Assembly (NCBI GenBank): GCA_947628305.1
Contig: CANQZG010000001.1
Location: forward strand, 1-64,000
DNA: 64,000 bases
Direction of reading: 5' to 3'
From: an uncultured Muribaculaceae bacterium
GTDB lineage: Bacteria > Bacteroidota > Bacteroidia > Bacteroidales > Muribaculaceae
Within the stretch, counting starts at the first letter, position 1; each line of letters begins with the position of its first letter. The translations under genes were made by a program, and so were the position numbers. The notes below the pieces were generated by a model. That model saw only the letters and a program-made list of their open reading frames with translations. It made no database searches and had not been told where the DNA came from. Below, in pieces: positions 7,047 to 15,307 of the stretch.

Positions 7047-8951
7047 TCATTGCGGGAGAAAGACATTGAGGCCATCGAGGGTGACGGCACCTTCATCGGC
7101 AAGGTGACGGATGACCGCAATGACACGAGCTGATGGATGGCCGGTCTGACGGACGATATGCTCGACGGCGTGGCCACCCGGCTGCCCGGCAAGGTACATG
7201 ACCGCCTTAGCGATTTCATCCTCTATGTCGGGATTGTCATTTCTCACCCGACCCGCACGACATACATCACACTTCCCACATGGCGATGACGGTTTCTCTC
7301 CAAAGTAACGGAGCATCGTGTTGACACGGCATTCATCGGGCGTGAATGCGAAACGCTGCATCGCCTTTATGCGCTGTTCCATGCGCCGCCGTTGGTCGCA
7401 GTAGACAGTCAGCGGCATCTGCACATGTTTTGGAAGCTCTCGCGAGGTAGTATAATAGATATAGGGGGTTGTCTTTCGAGGCACATAATGAATCACATGC
7501 ATGCGCGTCAGGTAGAGCAACGACTCATAAACCCGGGTCTCGGTGATGTTCAGGCGCGATGCGAGCAACGGCTCGTTTATATATACATAATCGGTGAACA
7601 GGCCGGTATAAGTGCGCAGTATCATCTGGAAAACCTCATCGGTGACACTGTCCACATGCAGGTCGTACAGGTCGTTTTTTCCCACAAGTATCATCATGCG
7701 GGAACGCGATGTCTGCTCCTCGACAAATTCAAAGTACCCGGCACCGGTCAACAAGGTCAACGCGCTCTTGACGGTCAATGCTTTCAGTTTGAACTGTGTA
7801 CAGAAGAAATTGAAATTAAACTCGTAGACATTGTTATACCCCTCGCCAACTGCCACGTCAAGGTAATTGCCCACCATCTCATAGACATGGCGTATGTAAT
7901 CCAGCGGAGGAAACGACTCATCGACGCGCCGGGTCAGCAAACCTTTGTCATAACGCGACACAAGCAACACCGCGAATGCCTCCTCACCGTCACGACCAGC
8001 ACGCCCCGCCTCCTGATAATACTCCTCAAGCGAGGGTGGCAAATCATAGTGGACTACAACGCGCACATCGGGTTTGTCTATGCCCATACCGAAGGCATTC
8101 GTGGCGACAATCACACGCGTCCGGTTCTCCTTCCAGTCATTCTGTTTCAGTTCCTTGTCCTCCGGCGCGAGACCGGCATGGTAATAGTCGGCACTGATTC
8201 CCGATGCCGTCAACAGCTGCGCGATTTCGCGGGTGCGTTTACGGGAACGCACGTACACAATCCCCGTGCCCGATGTATTTTCAAGCACCCGCATCAACAT
8301 CGCCTCCTTATGGTCACCGTAACGCACGACGTATGACAGATTGTCACGGGAAAAACTCCGTGCAAACAGATTACGACCTTTGAACTCAAGACGCGTCATG
8401 ATGTCATCGACGACATCGGGGGTCGCCGATGCAGTCAATGCGAGGACAGGGGCAGCGGGGAACAGACGGCGCACATCCACGATGCGCAGATAGGACGGAC
8501 GGAAATCATACCCCCATTGTGAAATGCAGTGCGCCTCATCAACTACAATGAGACTGATGTCCATGCACCTCAATGAATCGATGAAACCGCGTGACTGCAA
8601 TTTTTCAGGTGAGACATACAGCAATTTGACCTTACCGTTCTCACATTTTTCCATCGCCAGGCGCGATTCACGCATCGTCATGCCCGAATGGAAATACAGG
8701 GCGTTCACGCCACGTTCCCTAAGGTTGTCGACCTGGTCTTTCATCAGTGATATCAACGGTGTGACGACCATCGTCATCCCGTCAAGCACAAGTGCCGGCA
8801 CCTGGAACGTGATAGACTTGCCCCCGCCTGTCGGCAACAACCCCATTGTGTCATTGCCCGAGAGGACCGACAGGATGATTTCTTCCTGAAGGGGACGAAA
8901 CGAACTGTACCCCCAGTACTCCTGCAACAACCCGTATATCCGGCGACGCAT
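7047..8951 (-). CDS. recQ: ATP-dependent DNA helicase RecQ
   Basis: RecQ unwinds duplex DNA 3' to 5' in recombination and fork repair. The 634-residue protein has Walker A LPTGGGKS (39-46), the DEAH box VVDEAHCISQWGYDF (137-141 core), and helicase motif VI in YYQEAGRAGRDG. A zinc site is formed by Cys541, Cys558, Cys561 and Cys564, followed by a winged-helix region. The C-terminus is shorter than in RecQ proteins that carry a full HRDC domain. Its start codon shares one base with the recJ stop (TGATG), so the two are probably translationally coupled. Confidence 0.95.
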   Translation of the reverse strand: MRRRIYGLLQEYWGYSSFRPLQEEIILSVLSGNDTMGLLPTGGGKSITFQVPALVLDGMTMVVTPLISLMKDQVDNLRERGVNALYFHSGMTMRESRLAMEKCENGKVKLLYVSPEKLQSRGFIDSLRCMDISLIVVDEAHCISQWGYDFRPSYLRIVDVRRLFPAAPVLALTASATPDVVDDIMTRLEFKGRNLFARSFSRDNLSYVVRYGDHKEAMLMRVLENTSGTGIVYVRSRKRTREIAQLLTASGISADYYHAGLAPEDKELKQNDWKENRTRVIVATNAFGMGIDKPDVRVVVHYDLPPSLEEYYQEAGRAGRDGEEAFAVLLVSRYDKGLLTRRVDESFPPLDYIRHVYEMVGNYLDVAVGEGYNNVYEFNFNFFCTQFKLKALTVKSALTLLTGAGYFEFVEEQTSRSRMMILVGKNDLYDLHVDSVTDEVFQMILRTYTGLFTDYVYINEPLLASRLNITETRVYESLLYLTRMHVIHYVPRKTTPYIYYTTSRELPKHVQMPLTVYCDQRRRMEQRIKAMQRFAFTPDECRVNTMLRYFGEKPSSPCGKCDVCRAGRVRNDNPDIEDEIAKAVMYLAGQPGGHAVEHIVRQTGHPSARVIAVIRHLADEGAVTLDGLNVFLPQ

Positions 8952-10678
8952 CAGTCGGTGATATGTATTGCCTTGATTTGCAACTGCACCGCGTTGGTGT
9001 TACGCTGATGCTTGTTATCCTCGATTGTGTAACAGATGTCAAACGGCCTACGGGAGTGTATATGCTCGAAATTCTCGGCCATATTGAACGCGATGCCGTT
9101 CAATACCTTTCCACTGGTGTCATCGACAAGTTCAAGTTTGATGTGCTCAAGATGCTTACCCACGAGCTTGCTCGTCCCGAAGTCCATTACCCTACGGGTG
9201 CAGAACACAGGCTTGGCGTTACCAGGGCCGAACGGATTGAACCGTCTCAACAACGCGATAAACTCCGGCGTTATTTCGGCAAATGTGAGATATGCGTCAA
9301 TATCAAGCTGAGGTGTCAGCTGCGAAGGCAGGATATTCCTTGACACAAATTCCTCGAAACGGCGGGTGAACTCCCCGATGTTCTCCTCCTTTAGCGACAG
9401 ACCGACAGCATAAGTGTGACCGCCGAAATTCTCAAGCAAGTCGCGTGCCGAGTCGACCGCGCTGTAGATGTCAAAGCCCTGCACCGAACGTGACGACCCT
9501 GTCGCGAGCCCGTTGGAGAATGTCAGCACGACCGACGGCTTATAGTACAATTCGGTCAGGCGCGACGCCACTATTCCAATTATGCCCTTATGCCAGTCGG
9601 GATTATATATGACGATTGATTTCTTGTCGGAATCCATCTCACCACGCGCCTCAAGTATCGCGTTAGCCTCGTCCATTATACGCTTGTCGAGTTCCTTGCG
9701 GTCCTGATTGTATCGGTCGATTGCACGTGCCTTTTCAAGGGCATCGGCATAGTCCCTGGCGACTAACAGCTCCACGGCCTCGCTGCCACGCTGCATGCGG
9801 CCCGAGGCGTTGATGCGCGGGCCGATTTTGAATATAAGGTCGGATATCGTGATTTCTCTCCCGGTCAGGCCACATATCTTGATAATTGCCCGCAGACCGA
9901 GGTTGGGATTGGAGTTAAGCCGCCGCAGACCGTGATAGGTCATGATACGGTTCTCATCGACCATCGGCACAATGTCGGCGGCAATACTGACAGCCACAAG
10001 GTCAAGCATGGTGTCAAGCTCCGACGGGTCAATCCCGTTGCTCATCGCGAACGCCTGCATAAACTTAAAACCCACCCCGCAGCCTGACAGATGCGGGCAC
10101 GGATAGGTCGACCCGTTCAGCTTGGGATTCAGGATGGCGACAGCCGCAGGCAATTCGTCATCGGGCACGTGATGGTCACATATTATAAAATCAATGCCCA
10201 AAGAATGGGCGTAAGCGATTTCATCATTGGCCTTGATTCCACAGTCAAGTATTATAATCAACTTGACATCCTGCGCGGCGGCGATATCAATGCTGCGGCG
10301 CGAGATTCCATATCCCTCGTCATAACGCGTGGGGATATAATAATCGATATTGGAGTAATAATTGCTCAGGTATTTGTAGACCAACGCAACGGCGGTAGTG
10401 CCGTCGACATCATAGTCTCCATACACCATGATTCTTTCCTTTGACCCCATGGCCCTGTTGAGCCGGTCAACAGCCTTGTCCATTTCGGGCATGAGAAACG
10501 GGTCGTGCATGTCACGCACCGAGGGATGGAAAAACTTCTCGGCCGCCTGTGCCGAGTCTATCCCGCGCTGCGCAAGCAACCGACTAATCGGAGGTACGTT
10601 GGCAAACTTCTTCGCCAGCTCGTCCTCCGCATGCTTCTCGTCTGATGTCAAGGGCAGGTAATTCCATTTACTTGTCAT
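8951..10678 (-). CDS. recJ: Single-stranded-DNA-specific exonuclease RecJ
   Basis: RecJ degrades single-stranded DNA 5' to 3' in recombination and mismatch repair. The 575-residue protein shows the DHH-family motifs VYGDYDVDG (85-93) and IICDHHVPDDELP (DHH at 168-170), then the DHHA1 region with INASGRM and GSSRS. An in-frame TAA directly precedes the ATG, fixing the start. It is the first gene of a recJ-recQ pair with a one-base overlap, a sensible pairing because RecQ supplies strands for RecJ. Confidence 0.95.
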   Translation of the reverse strand: MTSKWNYLPLTSDEKHAEDELAKKFANVPPISRLLAQRGIDSAQAAEKFFHPSVRDMHDPFLMPEMDKAVDRLNRAMGSKERIMVYGDYDVDGTTAVALVYKYLSNYYSNIDYYIPTRYDEGYGISRRSIDIAAAQDVKLIIILDCGIKANDEIAYAHSLGIDFIICDHHVPDDELPAAVAILNPKLNGSTYPCPHLSGCGVGFKFMQAFAMSNGIDPSELDTMLDLVAVSIAADIVPMVDENRIMTYHGLRRLNSNPNLGLRAIIKICGLTGREITISDLIFKIGPRINASGRMQRGSEAVELLVARDYADALEKARAIDRYNQDRKELDKRIMDEANAILEARGEMDSDKKSIVIYNPDWHKGIIGIVASRLTELYYKPSVVLTFSNGLATGSSRSVQGFDIYSAVDSARDLLENFGGHTYAVGLSLKEENIGEFTRRFEEFVSRNILPSQLTPQLDIDAYLTFAEITPEFIALLRRFNPFGPGNAKPVFCTRRVMDFGTSKLVGKHLEHIKLELVDDTSGKVLNGIAFNMAENFEHIHSRRPFDICYTIEDNKHQRNTNAVQLQIKAIHITD

Positions 10679-11031
10679 TTATGTCGTTTTTTTCTTTTTC
10701 CAGTCCCTGATGAATCACGCGGGAACGACACATTGACACCATGGATAATAACCGGGCACCATGATTATAGGTCGCGACATGAGGAGAACCCGTGATGATT
10801 CAAACGACAATCACTGTTCCGTGGCCTCAAGCCGCAGGGTTGATATCAGAGGAGAGCCTGCCGGGCCGGCCTAACCGGGAGCACAACTATTTGATTGCCA
10901 AGCCAAATATAACAGACGCCATCCACAATCGACAATATCGCTGCAAAATCGGAATGACACTACTATACGCTCTCGCAAAATTAACCAAAAAAAATGAATC
11001 CGACGACAGCTTTAAGGTTATTTATAATTTT
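10679..11031. other. Spacer upstream of recJ without a recognisable gene
   Basis: About 350 bp lie between recJ and the mscS stop. It holds a minus-strand -7-like box TAATTTTG (10983-10976) without a good -33 partner, and a small GC palindrome near 10860. An open frame at 10792-11079 has no coding character and overlaps the mscS end. No repeat shared with other spacers was found. Confidence 0.4.
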
Positions 11032-12141
11032 CTATTTTTCCCCGGTGACATGTACATCCATCTGCGGGAACGGGAATGAAATGCCATTGACGGGCAATGC
11101 CGTGTAAATTAATTCATTAAAGTCATAATATACCGGCCAATAGTCCCCCGAACGAACCCAGGCACGGACAGTGAGGTCCACCGAACTTGCGCCAAGTTCT
11201 CCGAGCGTGACTGTCGGGCGGCAATCAGGGGCAGGAATCAGTTTCTTCAACCTATCCTGCCGCCCTTCCTCCCATGCCGTGATTTTCTCGGCCACCTCAC
11301 GACGCTTGCGGTGGAAAATGCGGTAAAACCATCCACGGCGTGGCTCCTCGGCATCAGCCTCCACCTCGCCTGAAGCCACCGCCGCGTCATGCTCCTCCTT
11401 GATAGACTCCTCCCTGGACGCACGGTCCTCATCGAGAGTGCGCCGGACGATGCGGCTGTCCTCGTCAAACAGCCCCAAAATCACCTCCCTCGCCTTGGCG
11501 ACATCATCGCCGTAGGCAATGGAAACAGTCCACTGGACGCGGCGATAATCTTCTCGCGACCAATTGTTGATTGAGCCTGTCGAAAGACCGCCGTTAGGGA
11601 TTATGATTGACTTGTTGTCGGGAGTGCATATTATGGTGTTGAAAATCTGTATCTCGGTCACTGTGCCCGCATACCCCTGCGCCTCGATATAGTCACCTAT
11701 CTTATAAGGCTTGAGTAACAGTATCAGAACCCCTCCGGCAAAATTCTGCAACGTCCCGCTCAACGCCATGCCGACAGCGACACCTGCCGATGCAAACAGA
11801 GCGATGAAAGAGCTTGTCTCAATACCGAGAATACCGATTACTGTGACTATCAGGATGAAATACAGGACTATCCTAATCAGGCTAAGGACAAAGGTGGTCA
11901 ATGAACGGTCCACATTACGCCTGACAAGTATCGATTGCGTCAGGCCATACAGCTTCTTTATTATAAATTTACCCGCGTAAAACACGACAAGTGCAATCGC
12001 AAGCGAGATGGCGAACTGCGTCATCTGGTCGACCAGTTTGCCAAACAGGTCGTCAAACGAGATGGATTTTAGGTTCTGCAACTCCTCCTTCGGGGAAGGG
12101 ACACTGTCAGTGGCAATCGCGGTCAAAGGGTTCTGTATCAT
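11032..12141 (-). CDS. MscS-family mechanosensitive ion channel with charged insert
   Basis: MscS channels open under membrane tension and release solutes on osmotic downshock. The 369-residue protein has three membrane helices (about 40-62, 83-107 and 112-142). The pore helix contains GVAVGMALSGTLQNFAGG, and the beta-domain segment KPYKIGDYIEAQGYAGTV follows. The cytoplasmic alpha/beta domain is interrupted at about 235-300 by a charged, helix-prone insert (Glu/Arg-rich) absent from the standard layout. It lies 13 bp downstream of the C11 peptidase gene and may share its transcript. Confidence 0.9.
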   Translation of the reverse strand: MIQNPLTAIATDSVPSPKEELQNLKSISFDDLFGKLVDQMTQFAISLAIALVVFYAGKFIIKKLYGLTQSILVRRNVDRSLTTFVLSLIRIVLYFILIVTVIGILGIETSSFIALFASAGVAVGMALSGTLQNFAGGVLILLLKPYKIGDYIEAQGYAGTVTEIQIFNTIICTPDNKSIIIPNGGLSTGSINNWSREDYRRVQWTVSIAYGDDVAKAREVILGLFDEDSRIVRRTLDEDRASREESIKEEHDAAVASGEVEADAEEPRRGWFYRIFHRKRREVAEKITAWEEGRQDRLKKLIPAPDCRPTVTLGELGASSVDLTVRAWVRSGDYWPVYYDFNELIYTALPVNGISFPFPQMDVHVTGEK

Positions 12142-12154
12142 CTTTTTATACCAT

Positions 12155-13348
12155 TTACTTTATATTGGGATTACGGCTCACGACATCACGCCACCATGCC
12201 TGATTGGAATAACCATCACGGGAGGCATCGTTCAATTCATAAACGGGATATACCGACAATCCTGAATGATGTTCAATTTTCAATCTGCCCCAGATATATG
12301 GGGTGGCTGCCTTGTAAACGACAACCCGCCCCATCACATCGTTAAACTTATCCACAAGGAGAGGGTCACAATCTAAGGTCTCGATATACCGTCCCAGGTC
12401 ATAGAACCTGCAATCACTGCTCACCATGAACCGCTGTTGACGGTCACGCGACACAGTCGGCATCGCACCGCTCTCCATGATTTGGCCTACCACCGTGGCA
12501 AGTTCATCAAGCACCGAGGTATCGATAACGCTCATAGTGCACGTACGCATGTAAGCGACTTGACCGTCATACAGTTCAAACGTATTCCTGGCCGCACGCA
12601 CCACGTCAAGCGTTTCAGAGAAAAACGCCTTGACATTGCTCTGATAAGGCATCCCCGCCGCCGGCAGCTCGGTCGCCGAGGCGATTATGAGCGGAGTGAC
12701 ATCGCGAAGTTCATACACCACCTCCACCGAAGCCATATAACAACAATCAAAGTACACGAAGCCGAAACCCTCGCCGTACAACGCACGGGCGAGGGATGAC
12801 ACTTTCATCGTCACACCACGGTCATCGCCGAATGAGCGCAACACAGGGGCACGTGAAGCACCATTCTCCACCCACCCCATGCCGTGGCTCCACAACACAA
12901 GGCCATAATCATCGGCAGGAGAGAGCCGTTTGACATCGGCAAACACTTCTTTCATGCGGTCAACATCTACCGAGTATTTCTGTGGGTCATCGGGATAGGT
13001 CTTGAGCACAACCGTCCCGGTCGGTGTGATTTCAAGCAACTCCGGCGCATTTCCATTGTTAGTCCCGGGACGGTTATGATATACGAGGAGACGCCCGTCA
13101 CCTATATCACCGGCAGCGGCCGCCTGTATCATCTCATCTATGTCGCTATCGTCATCACCCTGCCCGCCAAGCGAATTGTCAGCCACCATGTACACCAGTA
13201 CAGTGCGATGGGCCTCCTTGACAGGAGGCACCGGCTCATCCTCGTGGCACGACACCAACGACAGCAGCAACGAAACGATTACCAAATATTTCAGAGCGTT
13301 TTTCATCATAAATCCCACAAATTTAGCGATTATTTCCCATTCGAGCAA
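12155..13348 (-). CDS. Clostripain-like (peptidase family C11) lipoprotein
   Basis: C11 enzymes are cysteine endopeptidases, many cutting after Arg or Lys. The reading frame opens at 13348, but the likely start is the ATG at 13309 or 13306, giving a lipoprotein signal with lipobox LVSC (Cys34 in the long frame). LVLWSHGMGW holds the catalytic His155 and VYFDCCYMASVE the catalytic Cys202, both typical of C11. It is probably surface- or periplasm-exposed. The mscS gene follows 13 bp downstream. The substrate is unknown, and no immunity or activation partner is visible. Confidence 0.85.
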   Translation of the reverse strand: MLEWEIIAKFVGFMMKNALKYLVIVSLLLSLVSCHEDEPVPPVKEAHRTVLVYMVADNSLGGQGDDDSDIDEMIQAAAAGDIGDGRLLVYHNRPGTNNGNAPELLEITPTGTVVLKTYPDDPQKYSVDVDRMKEVFADVKRLSPADDYGLVLWSHGMGWVENGASRAPVLRSFGDDRGVTMKVSSLARALYGEGFGFVYFDCCYMASVEVVYELRDVTPLIIASATELPAAGMPYQSNVKAFFSETLDVVRAARNTFELYDGQVAYMRTCTMSVIDTSVLDELATVVGQIMESGAMPTVSRDRQQRFMVSSDCRFYDLGRYIETLDCDPLLVDKFNDVMGRVVVYKAATPYIWGRLKIEHHSGLSVYPVYELNDASRDGYSNQAWWRDVVSRNPNIK

Positions 13349-13697
13349 ATCGCCTGATTGTCAGTGACATTTGAAAAGTATAGGGTATTATATGGTGTAC
13401 TTCGCAAGTAGTTGGTGAAAAGTGACAGCGAATGGATTTGAGATATTTATGGGGTGTTAGTTATTTTTAACTGCGATTTGTGATATCCGTCTGAAAATGG
13501 CCGGTTTTATGATGGCAAAATGGATGTAAAAAAAGGCTTCATTCCGGGTAATCGCACGGCAGAAGCACCGTTTTACCTCAGAATACATCGGGATTGTATT
13601 CAAGGTAAGCACTTTTTTCACGCTCTATATCGTAATATTGAGTTAGAACTTATCGTTTTAGCCGCTTTTGCCACTGATAAGGATTCATTTGCCATAA
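13349..13697. other. AT-rich spacer downstream of the toxin-antitoxin pair
   Basis: About 350 bp without a convincing gene. Apart from a terminator-like hairpin at 13528-13566 I see no repeat, promoter match or coding frame. The composition is AT-rich like the toxin-antitoxin genes beside it. Confidence 0.4.
13528..13566 (-). terminator. Possible terminator of the toxin-antitoxin operon
   Basis: On the minus strand GCTTC and GAAGC enclose an inner CCG/CGG pairing, and a run of seven T follows. The hairpin is about 130 bp past the antitoxin stop, which is far, so the assignment is tentative. Confidence 0.35.
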
Positions 13698-13961
13698 TCA
13701 CACGGAGATTATCGACTTGCCGAAGAAGGTAGAAAGCATTGCGAGGGTAGAAATGGTGAAGTTGTGCTGTCCGCTTAGCCAGCGCGTTACCTCACCGGGA
13801 CGTTTACCGAGAGCATCGGCAAATTGTTTCTTTGAGAGGCCGCGCTCTTTCATCAACGAATCTATCCTGTTGGAAATGGCAAAGGATAGGTCGATTTCAT
13901 CTTTTATCGGCTGTGGCACCTGGGCCACCATTTCGCGATATCGGTTTCTTATATCCTTCAT
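13698..13961 (-). CDS. Xre-family antitoxin (HigA-like)
   Basis: This 87-residue protein has a helix-turn-helix at about 43-65 (GLSKKQFADALGKRPGEVTRWLSG), typical of Xre/HigA antitoxins that bind the toxin and repress the operon. It follows the toxin gene with a 4-base ATGA overlap. The toxin-first order is that of HigBA-type modules. An isolated regulator is less likely given the overlap and the partner's fold. Confidence 0.8.
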   Translation of the reverse strand: MKDIRNRYREMVAQVPQPIKDEIDLSFAISNRIDSLMKERGLSKKQFADALGKRPGEVTRWLSGQHNFTISTLAMLSTFFGKSIISV

Positions 13962-14428
13962 AGCTCAAAAGTTTTGTCAGTGTCAATTGTTTTTGCAGTT
14001 ATTGTCACCGTTCCGTCACGTTGGCCTTCTTTGAGAAGTTCCTCAAATTTTTGGAGAGTGAGGACATACCCACGCAGAGAATCGTCTTCCTCGTATGTGC
14101 GCGAGTTTTTCACCCCTCCATTGCCGAGGATAAGGATTTGGTCAGAAAGGCGCAGACAATAAAGCCTAAGTTTGGAGCGAAGCAGCGGAAGTGCCACTAC
14201 AGAATCGCGCATCTTGCCCTCCGGGCGGAAGAAGCGTTCCAACGCACCCTCTTCGGCAATCTTATCCACAAGTTGCACGATGCGCAACAGGTCTTGATTT
14301 AGTTTGGCATCGGCAATGAATTTGGAATAAAACCGCTCGTACTCGGTTTCCGATTCAGAGTTAAACTGAATTGTGTATATAGTACATTTGTCGGTGTCGT
14401 TGACAAGCACCAGTTCGACTTCGCTCAT
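13958..14428 (-). CDS. RelE/HigB-like toxin
   Basis: The frame extends upstream to 14539, but the ATG at 14428 (MSEVELVLVNDTDK) is preferred because it follows a TACCTTTG box by a normal leader; the upstream extension would lie before the promoter. The 156-residue product has a C-terminal segment with SKLRLYCLRLSDQILILGNGG, split here as SKLRLYCLRL and ILILGNGGVKNSRTY, matching the central strands of the RelE/ParE fold. Such toxins usually cleave mRNA at the ribosome. Catalytic residues cannot be assigned by eye. The downstream overlapping gene is its likely antitoxin. Confidence 0.65.
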   Translation of the reverse strand: MSEVELVLVNDTDKCTIYTIQFNSESETEYERFYSKFIADAKLNQDLLRIVQLVDKIAEEGALERFFRPEGKMRDSVVALPLLRSKLRLYCLRLSDQILILGNGGVKNSRTYEEDDSLRGYVLTLQKFEELLKEGQRDGTVTITAKTIDTDKTFEL

Positions 14429-14458
14429 ATTCGTAAGGTTGCTTTTATTATTACAACG

Positions 14459-14466
14459 CAAAGGTA
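14459..14466 (-). promoter_or_regulatory. -7 box for the toxin-antitoxin operon
   Basis: TACCTTTG on the minus strand matches the Bacteroidetes -7 element, 30 bp before the chosen toxin start. No good -33 TTTG lies at the usual distance, which would fit a weak or autoregulated promoter. Confidence 0.5.
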
Positions 14467-14568
14467 CAACAAAGATTTCACATAAATGTGTAATATGATA
14501 AGATTTTTTATGCAACATCCTACCGCCGTCCTGCGGCATTTCGGGTCATTCTTTGGTGTTTTTTTATG

Positions 14569-14614
14569 GGACAAAAAGGGAGGGGGTCTGCGCCTGATGG
14601 CGCGGACTCCCTCC
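14569..14614 (-). terminator. Intrinsic terminator of tRNA-Leu
   Basis: A GC-rich hairpin on the minus strand (GGAGGGAGTCCGCGC pairing imperfectly with GCGCAGACCCCCTCC) lies 8 bp past the tRNA 3' end and is followed by TTTTTGT. Confidence 0.75.
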
Positions 14615-14621
14615 GTGAAAG

Positions 14622-14705
14622 TGCTCGAAGCGGGACTCGAACCCGCACAGCCGCAATGGCCAAAGGATTTTAAGTCCTTCGTGTCTACCATTCCACCATT
14701 CGAGC
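14622..14705 (-). tRNA. tRNA-Leu (anticodon TAA)
   Basis: An 84-nt class II tRNA with acceptor arms GCTCGAA/TTCGAGC and discriminator A. The anticodon stem AAGGA/TCCTT encloses loop CTTAAAA. A variable arm with GGCCATTGCGGCT and T-loop GGTTCGAGTCC follow. It decodes UUA. It stands between the toxin-antitoxin pair and the Rieske-like lipoprotein gene. Confidence 0.95.
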
Positions 14706-14764
14706 GACCTTGATAGTTCTTCTTATATTGACGGGAACTGTGCCCCGGCATGTAAAAAGCGTGG

Positions 14765-14796
14765 CAAATTTACGATTAATCTTTCAATTGTGCAAT
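14765..14796 (-). promoter_or_regulatory. Promoter of tRNA-Leu
   Basis: On the minus strand ATTG (14796-14793), a 20-bp spacer and TAAATTTG (14772-14765). The -7 box is exact and the -33 box has one mismatch. The leader would be about 50 nt. Confidence 0.55.
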
Positions 14797-14812
14797 TTTA
14801 CAACCGTTTTTC

Positions 14813-15307
14813 TCAACGGCGCACGAGCATATAGAAACCTGCATCGCCCGGCAACACCCTGTAACATTCCAGACCGTAACCGCGCTCCTTGGCAGGGCCG
14901 GAGACTGGATGACCATAATTCTCGAATATAAAATAGGTGCTCCCGCACTTGGGGCATCGCGCCAAATGTTGCTCATCATCGACCCCCACCCTCACGTTAT
15001 ACATCACCTCCACGGGACATGCAAGGTCGTAGGCGACAGGCGTGTCAAGATAATCGCGCACGAGCAATATCCCACCGAAACCGGTCCCGCTCATCGCCGA
15101 ATAAGGATACCCGCCGGGGATGCGGTCGCTCTTGATAAAACGCCTGTAATCCATCGCCCCGGTCACCCCGTAAGCATCCCACACCCCGACTGTCGAGAAC
15201 GGCAAATATACCTCAACGGGTGGAATACGGTTATTGTCGAGTTTGTCACAGGCAACAGCGCAAAGCGACAACACTATACACAACACCGCCCTAATCAACC
15301 TTTTCAT
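14813..15307 (-). CDS. Rieske-like lipoprotein with altered cluster ligands
   Basis: This 164-residue protein has a lipoprotein signal (lipobox LCAVAC, Cys20). The rest resembles a Rieske/ferredoxin-like fold: a first motif ACPVE (Cys97) and a second ARCPKCGSTY (Cys118, Cys121), followed by the typical G-x-PVSGPA segment (132-139). True Rieske proteins ligate [2Fe-2S] with CxH and CxxH; both histidines are absent here. It may bind zinc or no metal. It follows argH with a 4-base ATGA overlap and ends the pyrE-argH operon. The function is unknown; related Bacteroidetes lipoproteins are only loosely annotated. Confidence 0.75.
   Translation of the reverse strand: MKRLIRAVLCIVLSLCAVACDKLDNNRIPPVEVYLPFSTVGVWDAYGVTGAMDYRRFIKSDRIPGGYPYSAMSGTGFGGILLVRDYLDTPVAYDLACPVEVMYNVRVGVDDEQHLARCPKCGSTYFIFENYGHPVSGPAKERGYGLECYRVLPGDAGFYMLVRR

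Noticed and set aside
7392-8336. 314-codon open frame opposite recQ
   Set aside because: It lies wholly antisense to a gene with clear helicase motifs and has no recognisable features.
10792-11079. 95-codon frame upstream of recJ
   Set aside because: It overlaps the mscS end, has no promoter or coding pattern and no recognisable sequence.
14425-14751. 108-codon minus-strand open frame
   Set aside because: It crosses tRNA-Leu (MVDTKDLKSFGHCGCAGSSPASS pattern) and its terminator.
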